From contig NZ_JAIRBB010000003.1 of the NCBI RefSeq assembly GCF_022008395.1, forward strand, positions 62,001-126,000: a DNA stretch of 64,000 nucleotides, written 5' to 3'. The notes below the pieces were generated by a model. That model did not search any database and was not told where the DNA came from. It saw only the letters and a list, made by a program, of their open reading frames with translations. Position numbers and translations under genes: made by a program. The stretch comes from Aequorivita xiaoshiensis (GTDB lineage Bacteria; Bacteroidota; Bacteroidia; Flavobacteriales; Flavobacteriaceae). How positions within the stretch are numbered: position 1 is the first letter of the stretch; each line of letters opens with the position of its first letter. Shown here in pieces: positions 60,224 through 64,000 of this stretch.

Positions 60224-61758
60224 CTGAGAAATACGATGTAGTAATTATTGGTAGCGGTCTAGGAGGCCTGGTTTCGGCAATTATACTAGCCAAAGAGGGA
60301 TATAGTGTATGTGTGCTCGAGAAGAACCAACAGTTTGGCGGTAATCTACAAACCTTCTCACGAAATAAAACCATTTTTGATACAGGGGTTCATTATATAG
60401 GTGGACTTTCAGAAGGACAAAATCTAAATAGGTACTTTAAGTATTTAGGTATTCTTGACGATATCACACTTAAGAAAATGGACGAAGATGGTTTTGATAG
60501 AATCACTTTTGACAATGACCCAACGGAATACAAATACGCGCAAGGTTATGAAAGGTTTAAAAAAACGCTCCTCGAGGAATTTCCTGAAGAAGAAAAGGCA
60601 ATAGATGCTTATTGCAATAAAATGAAGGAAACTTGCGATTTCTTTCCGCTTTACAGACTTAAACTTGGGAAACCATATTATGAAAACACTTCACTCTTTG
60701 AAGTGAAAATTAAAGATTTTATAGATTCGATTACAGATAATAAAAAATTACAAGCAGTATTAGGAGGGAGCAATTTGCTATATGCTGGTGAGGGGGAGCG
60801 TACTCCTTTGTATATGCACGCTTTGTCAGTAAACTCTTATATAGAAAGCTCCTATCGTTGTATAAATGGTGGAAGTCAAATAACCAAGGCGCTACTTGCT
60901 AGGCTTCGTGAAAATGGAGGAAAGGCATTTAAACGCCACGAAGTAACAAAGTTTGTTACAGAAGATGGACAGGTTTCAGCAGTTGAAATTGCAAATGGGA
61001 AGACAATAAAAGGCGATATATTTATTTCTAATGTAGACCCTAAGATGACCTTGCAAATGATTGGTGAAAATCACTTTAGGAAATCTTACACCAAACGTAT
61101 TGAGAATATTGAAAGTACAATTGCAGCTTTTAGCCTCTATTTAGTATTGAAACCCAAGAGTTTTAAATACTTAAACCATAATTACTATCATTTTAAAGAC
61201 TATAACGCTATTTGGGATGCGCATAAGTATACCGAAGAAAGTTGGCCCGAAGTGTATATGGCTTCCATGGGAATTAAGAAAGACGAAGATGAGTATGGGG
61301 ATAATTTAACGGTTATGACATATATGCGTTTTGAAGAAATGGAACCTTGGATAAATACTTTTAATACAGCCGCCGATAAAAACGAGAGAGGGCAAACCTA
61401 TGAAGAGTTTAAGCAGCAAAAGGCTGAGGTAGTTATTCAAGAGTTAGAGAAAAAATTCCCAAACATACGAGATTGTATAGAAGCAGTTTACGCTTCAACC
61501 CCTTTATCGTACCGTGATTATATTGGGTGTAATAAAGGATCGATGTATGGCTTTGTTAAAGACGCTAATAGTCCATTAAAATCTTTTGTGTCGTCACGAA
61601 CCAAAATCAAGAATCTTTATTTTACTGGGCAAAGTTTAAATATGCACGGTATTTTAGGTGTTACAATTAGTGGAGTAGTAACTTGTTCTGAAATTTTGGG
61701 AGGGGAATATCTTTTAAATAAAATTTTAGAAGCTTCAAATACGGAAAGGATAACTTAA
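60220..61758 (+). CDS. CrtI/retinol saturase-like FAD oxidoreductase
   Basis: 512 residues. The FAD-binding signature VVIIGSGLGGLVSAIILAKEG is at about 7-27, followed by CVLEKNQQFGGNLQTF. GGSQITKALLARL near 217 and the C-terminal LYFTGQSLNMHGILGVTISG near 467-486 close the fold of carotenoid isomerase, phytoene desaturase and all-trans-retinol 13,14-reductase proteins. In a polyene locus it may isomerise or reduce double bonds of the chain. It overlaps the MMPL fusion by 4 bases. No other carotenoid genes are near, so a carotenoid substrate is less likely. Confidence 0.87.
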   Translation: MTEKYDVVIIGSGLGGLVSAIILAKEGYSVCVLEKNQQFGGNLQTFSRNKTIFDTGVHYIGGLSEGQNLNRYFKYLGILDDITLKKMDEDGFDRITFDNDPTEYKYAQGYERFKKTLLEEFPEEEKAIDAYCNKMKETCDFFPLYRLKLGKPYYENTSLFEVKIKDFIDSITDNKKLQAVLGGSNLLYAGEGERTPLYMHALSVNSYIESSYRCINGGSQITKALLARLRENGGKAFKRHEVTKFVTEDGQVSAVEIANGKTIKGDIFISNVDPKMTLQMIGENHFRKSYTKRIENIESTIAAFSLYLVLKPKSFKYLNHNYYHFKDYNAIWDAHKYTEESWPEVYMASMGIKKDEDEYGDNLTVMTYMRFEEMEPWINTFNTAADKNERGQTYEEFKQQKAEVVIQELEKKFPNIRDCIEAVYASTPLSYRDYIGCNKGSMYGFVKDANSPLKSFVSSRTKIKNLYFTGQSLNMHGILGVTISGVVTCSEILGGEYLLNKILEASNTERIT

Positions 61759-61769
61759 AGAGTTTAGAG

Positions 61770-62657
61770 ATGTCACAAATCAAATCAAAACCTATTGAAA
61801 GGGTTCGGAATATTTCTAAGAAAGAGTTTATTGAGAAATATTACAAACCTCAAAAGCCTGTTTTAATTGAAGGACTCACAAAAGATTGGAAGGCGTTTAA
61901 AATGTGGAACTTGGACTATATTCAAAAACATGCTGGAGATCAGGTGGTTCCGCTTTATAATAATGAGCCTACAAAAGGGAAGCAGAATTCGGCCGAGCCT
62001 GCTACTGAAATGAAGATGTCTGACTATATCGAACTTATAAAATCGAAACCTACCGATTTAAGAATCTTCTTCTACGATCTTAAGGTGAAATTGCCAGAAC
62101 TTCTAAAAGATTTTGAATATCCCAATATTGGTTTAAAGTTTTTTAAACGTCTTCCGGTGCTGTTTTTTGGAGGTGAAGGTTCTAAGGTTTTACCACATTA
62201 CGACATGGACTTAGCAGACTTAGTGCATTTCCATTTTCAGGGGACTAAGAGAGTTTTGCTTTTCTCTCCCGAGCAAACTAAATATTTATATAAAATTCCA
62301 TTTGCAGTACATAATTTAGAAACCATCGATTTAGATAATCCCGATTTTGACGAATATCCTGCGTTAAAATATGTGGAAGGAATTCACGCGACGATGCAAC
62401 ACGGTGATGCCCTGTATATGCCAAGCGGTTATTGGCACTATATAAAATATTTAAATGGAGGCTTTTCTATGACACTTCGAGCTTTTCCAAGGCATTTAGG
62501 TCGTTTTGGAAATATGCTTTACAATGTGTTTTTTATGCGACATTTCGAAAATATAATGCGAAAATCATTTGGGCAAAAGTGGATTGATTATAAAGAAAAC
62601 CGTGCCTATAAAAAAACAAATAATAGGGTAGCCAAGCTGAATGATCAAAATTTATAA
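61770..62657 (+). CDS. Cupin-like JmjC-fold oxygenase-like protein
   Basis: 295 residues. It opens with a JmjC/cupin_8 pattern (KKEFIEKYYKPQKPVLIEGLTKDW near 17-40), then LPHYDMDLADLVHFHFQGTK near 147-165 with the HxD metal ligands and GDALYMPSGYWHYIKYL near 212-228 with the second histidine. This is the site of Fe(II)/2-oxoglutarate hydroxylases. The substrate may be a protein side chain or the pigment. It lies 11 bases after the FAD enzyme gene and two bases before the C45 gene. Confidence 0.87.
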   Translation: MSQIKSKPIERVRNISKKEFIEKYYKPQKPVLIEGLTKDWKAFKMWNLDYIQKHAGDQVVPLYNNEPTKGKQNSAEPATEMKMSDYIELIKSKPTDLRIFFYDLKVKLPELLKDFEYPNIGLKFFKRLPVLFFGGEGSKVLPHYDMDLADLVHFHFQGTKRVLLFSPEQTKYLYKIPFAVHNLETIDLDNPDFDEYPALKYVEGIHATMQHGDALYMPSGYWHYIKYLNGGFSMTLRAFPRHLGRFGNMLYNVFFMRHFENIMRKSFGQKWIDYKENRAYKKTNNRVAKLNDQNL

Positions 62658-62659
62658 GG

Positions 62660-64000
62660 ATGAAGATTTCAGGAAAGTTACTTGCATTTGCGTTTTTAAT
62701 ATTTCTTTTGAATTCGTGTGGAGTGTCAAAATCTGTAAACAATAGACCTAATGTCAGTGACTATAACTCTTCGATTCCTGAAAAAATTAAAATAAACGAT
62801 TCTACTTTTATAGCTGGGAACAACTTCTTCTTAAAAAACAAACAAGGTTTGTGGGAGTTATATGTGGAAGGAAATCCATTGCAAATTGGGGAGATAACTG
62901 GAAGCCTTACGCAAAAACAACTTCAAAATCAGGAGGCTTATATCTTCAATATGGTGGAAGATATAATCCCTTCAAAGTTTCAACAATTTCTACTTCGTAA
63001 GTTTTTGGCTTGGTACAATCGCAAAATGTATCAACATATCCCTGAGGAATATAAATCCGAAATTTATGGTCTTTCTCAATATTCATCATCAAATTTCAGT
63101 GAAATTGGCGAGCCTTATTTGCGAATACTATACTTGCACGGCGCTCACGACATTGGCCATGCAATGCAAGATTTAATGCTAGTTGGGTGTTCATCGTTCG
63201 CTGTATGGGGAGATAAAACAGTCGACAATGATTTGCTAATTGGAAGAAATTTCGATTTTTATGCTGGAGATGACTTTGCTAAGGAGAAAATAATCTCTTT
63301 TGTAAACCCTTCAAAAGGGCACAAGTTTATGTCGGTAACTTGGGGTGGAATGATTGGTGTAGTGTCTGGGATGAATGCGCAAGGTTTAACAGTTACTATA
63401 AATGCTGGGAAATCTAAAATTCCCTTAATTGCTAAAACACCAATATCTATAGTAACACGCGAAATTCTTCAATACGCATCTACTATTGATGAGGCAATTG
63501 CTATTGCCAAAAAGCGTGAGGTATTTGTATCCGAAGCTATTTTTGTAGGTAGCGCTAAGGATAAAAAAGCAGTTGTTATTGAAGTTTCACCGGATAATTT
63601 TGGTGTTTATGAAGTAGAAAATACCAATAAACTTATATGTAGTAATCACTTTCAAAGTGAAGAATATCAAAATGACCAACGCAATATAAAATGGATAGAA
63701 GAGAGTCATTCTATGTACCGTTTTGAAAGGATGCAAGAACTGATTTCAGAAAAAGAAAAAATTGATGTTAAAGATGCAGTTGCCATTCTACGAAATAAAA
63801 AGGGGTTAGATAACAAAGAAATAGGTTTTGGAAATGAAAAAGCCTTAAACCAACTTTTGGCCCATCATGGGATTGTTTTTAAACCAGAAAGTAAAAAGGT
63901 GTGGGTTTCTTCAAATCCCTATCAATTAGGAGAATTTGTGGAATACGATTTAGATGAGATTTTTATGAATAGGGAGGACAACCCAGCAATTACTACCGTT
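62660..64000 (+). CDS. C45-family Ntn-hydrolase/acyltransferase lipoprotein, 5' part (runs off window)
   Basis: 447 codons seen, still open at the right edge. The start is MKISGKLLAFAFLIFLLNSC, with a lipobox-like cysteine at residue 20 that predicts a lipoprotein at the outer or inner membrane. The catalytic motif is VGCSSFAVWG near 176-185, where the cysteine after cleavage is the N-terminal nucleophile of the penicillin N-acyltransferase family (C45). NDLLIGRNFDFYAGD near 192 and GMIGVVSGMNAQGLTVTINAG near 230-250 complete the pattern. Enzymes of this family move acyl groups between thioesters and amines or alcohols, so it is a candidate for forming the polyene-resorcinol ester. Confidence 0.87.
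   Translation, partial: MKISGKLLAFAFLIFLLNSCGVSKSVNNRPNVSDYNSSIPEKIKINDSTFIAGNNFFLKNKQGLWELYVEGNPLQIGEITGSLTQKQLQNQEAYIFNMVEDIIPSKFQQFLLRKFLAWYNRKMYQHIPEEYKSEIYGLSQYSSSNFSEIGEPYLRILYLHGAHDIGHAMQDLMLVGCSSFAVWGDKTVDNDLLIGRNFDFYAGDDFAKEKIISFVNPSKGHKFMSVTWGGMIGVVSGMNAQGLTVTINAGKSKIPLIAKTPISIVTREILQYASTIDEAIAIAKKREVFVSEAIFVGSAKDKKAVVIEVSPDNFGVYEVENTNKLICSNHFQSEEYQNDQRNIKWIEESHSMYRFERMQELISEKEKIDVKDAVAILRNKKGLDNKEIGFGNEKALNQLLAHHGIVFKPESKKVWVSSNPYQLGEFVEYDLDEIFMNREDNPAITTV

Noticed and set aside
60220-61758. Carotenoid phytoene desaturase gene
   Set aside because: The fold matches, but no phytoene synthase, cyclase or other carotenoid gene is in the window, and it overlaps pigment exporter genes.
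1-64000. CRISPR array
   Set aside because: No series of regularly spaced direct repeats was seen. The only tandem repeat found (36252-36490) has two diverged long units without spacers.

Overview
The window is A+T-rich chromosomal DNA from a member of the Bacteroidota, almost certainly a Flavobacteriaceae species. The evidence is two secreted proteins with type IX secretion C-terminal sorting domains, promoter boxes of the Bacteroidota form TTTG-N19-TAnnTTTG, an exbB-x-exbD-exbD energiser operon, a PorT-like barrel, DUF2723 and WG-repeat proteins, and a flexirubin-type pigment locus with darA and darB. Genus and species cannot be fixed by reading alone.

Region 1 (1-24.5 kb) is ordinary core genome. 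In order it holds the 3' part of a type I asparaginase, tRNA-Ser(GGA), the ExbB/ExbD operon, a PorT-like barrel, a minus-strand group (PAP2-like membrane protein, rpoN, asnS, RND/MMPL exporter), a DUF5686-like barrel, pyrH-frr, a secreted M23 peptidase, a TPR histidine kinase with its LytTR regulator, a membrane metallophosphoesterase, a thioredoxin-fold protein without cysteines, a NodB deacetylase and a 1107-residue DUF2723 protein.

Region 2 (24.5-29 kb) is a small accessory island beside tRNA-Gln(TTG). It carries a DpnII-like (GATC) restriction-modification operon: Dam-type methylase, DpnII-family nuclease, an unknown 86-residue protein with an internal repeat, and a second adenine methylase. 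Next to the tRNA lies a second, degenerate tRNA/terminator unit and strong hairpins. On the far side are short repeats and about 1 kb of apparently decayed DNA.

Region 3 (29-32 kb) holds a GEVED-domain T9SS cargo protein and an unknown secreted protein.

Region 4 (32-64 kb, running off the end) is a large flexirubin/aryl-polyene plus dialkylresorcinol gene cluster, almost all on the + strand with overlapping or tightly spaced genes. A tyrosine ammonia-lyase would make the 4-coumarate starter. Two ACPs, a ketoreductase, three full ketosynthases, a ketosynthase-like partner without its catalytic residues, a small ketosynthase-like protein, three hotdog-fold proteins and a thioesterase would build the polyene. 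DarB and DarA would make the dialkylresorcinol. Two acyltransferase domains, a BtrH-like protein and a C45 Ntn-acyltransferase are candidates for joining or transferring acyl units. A halogenase-like flavoprotein, a methyltransferase, a carotenoid-isomerase-like flavoprotein and a cupin/JmjC protein are candidates for tailoring. An ABC exporter, an MMPL exporter fused to an acyltransferase, a LolA homologue and a lipoprotein would move the product to the outer membrane. No AMP-forming ligase to activate 4-coumarate is visible in the window. A WG-repeat gene and a block of tandem repeats split the ammonia-lyase from the rest of the cluster.
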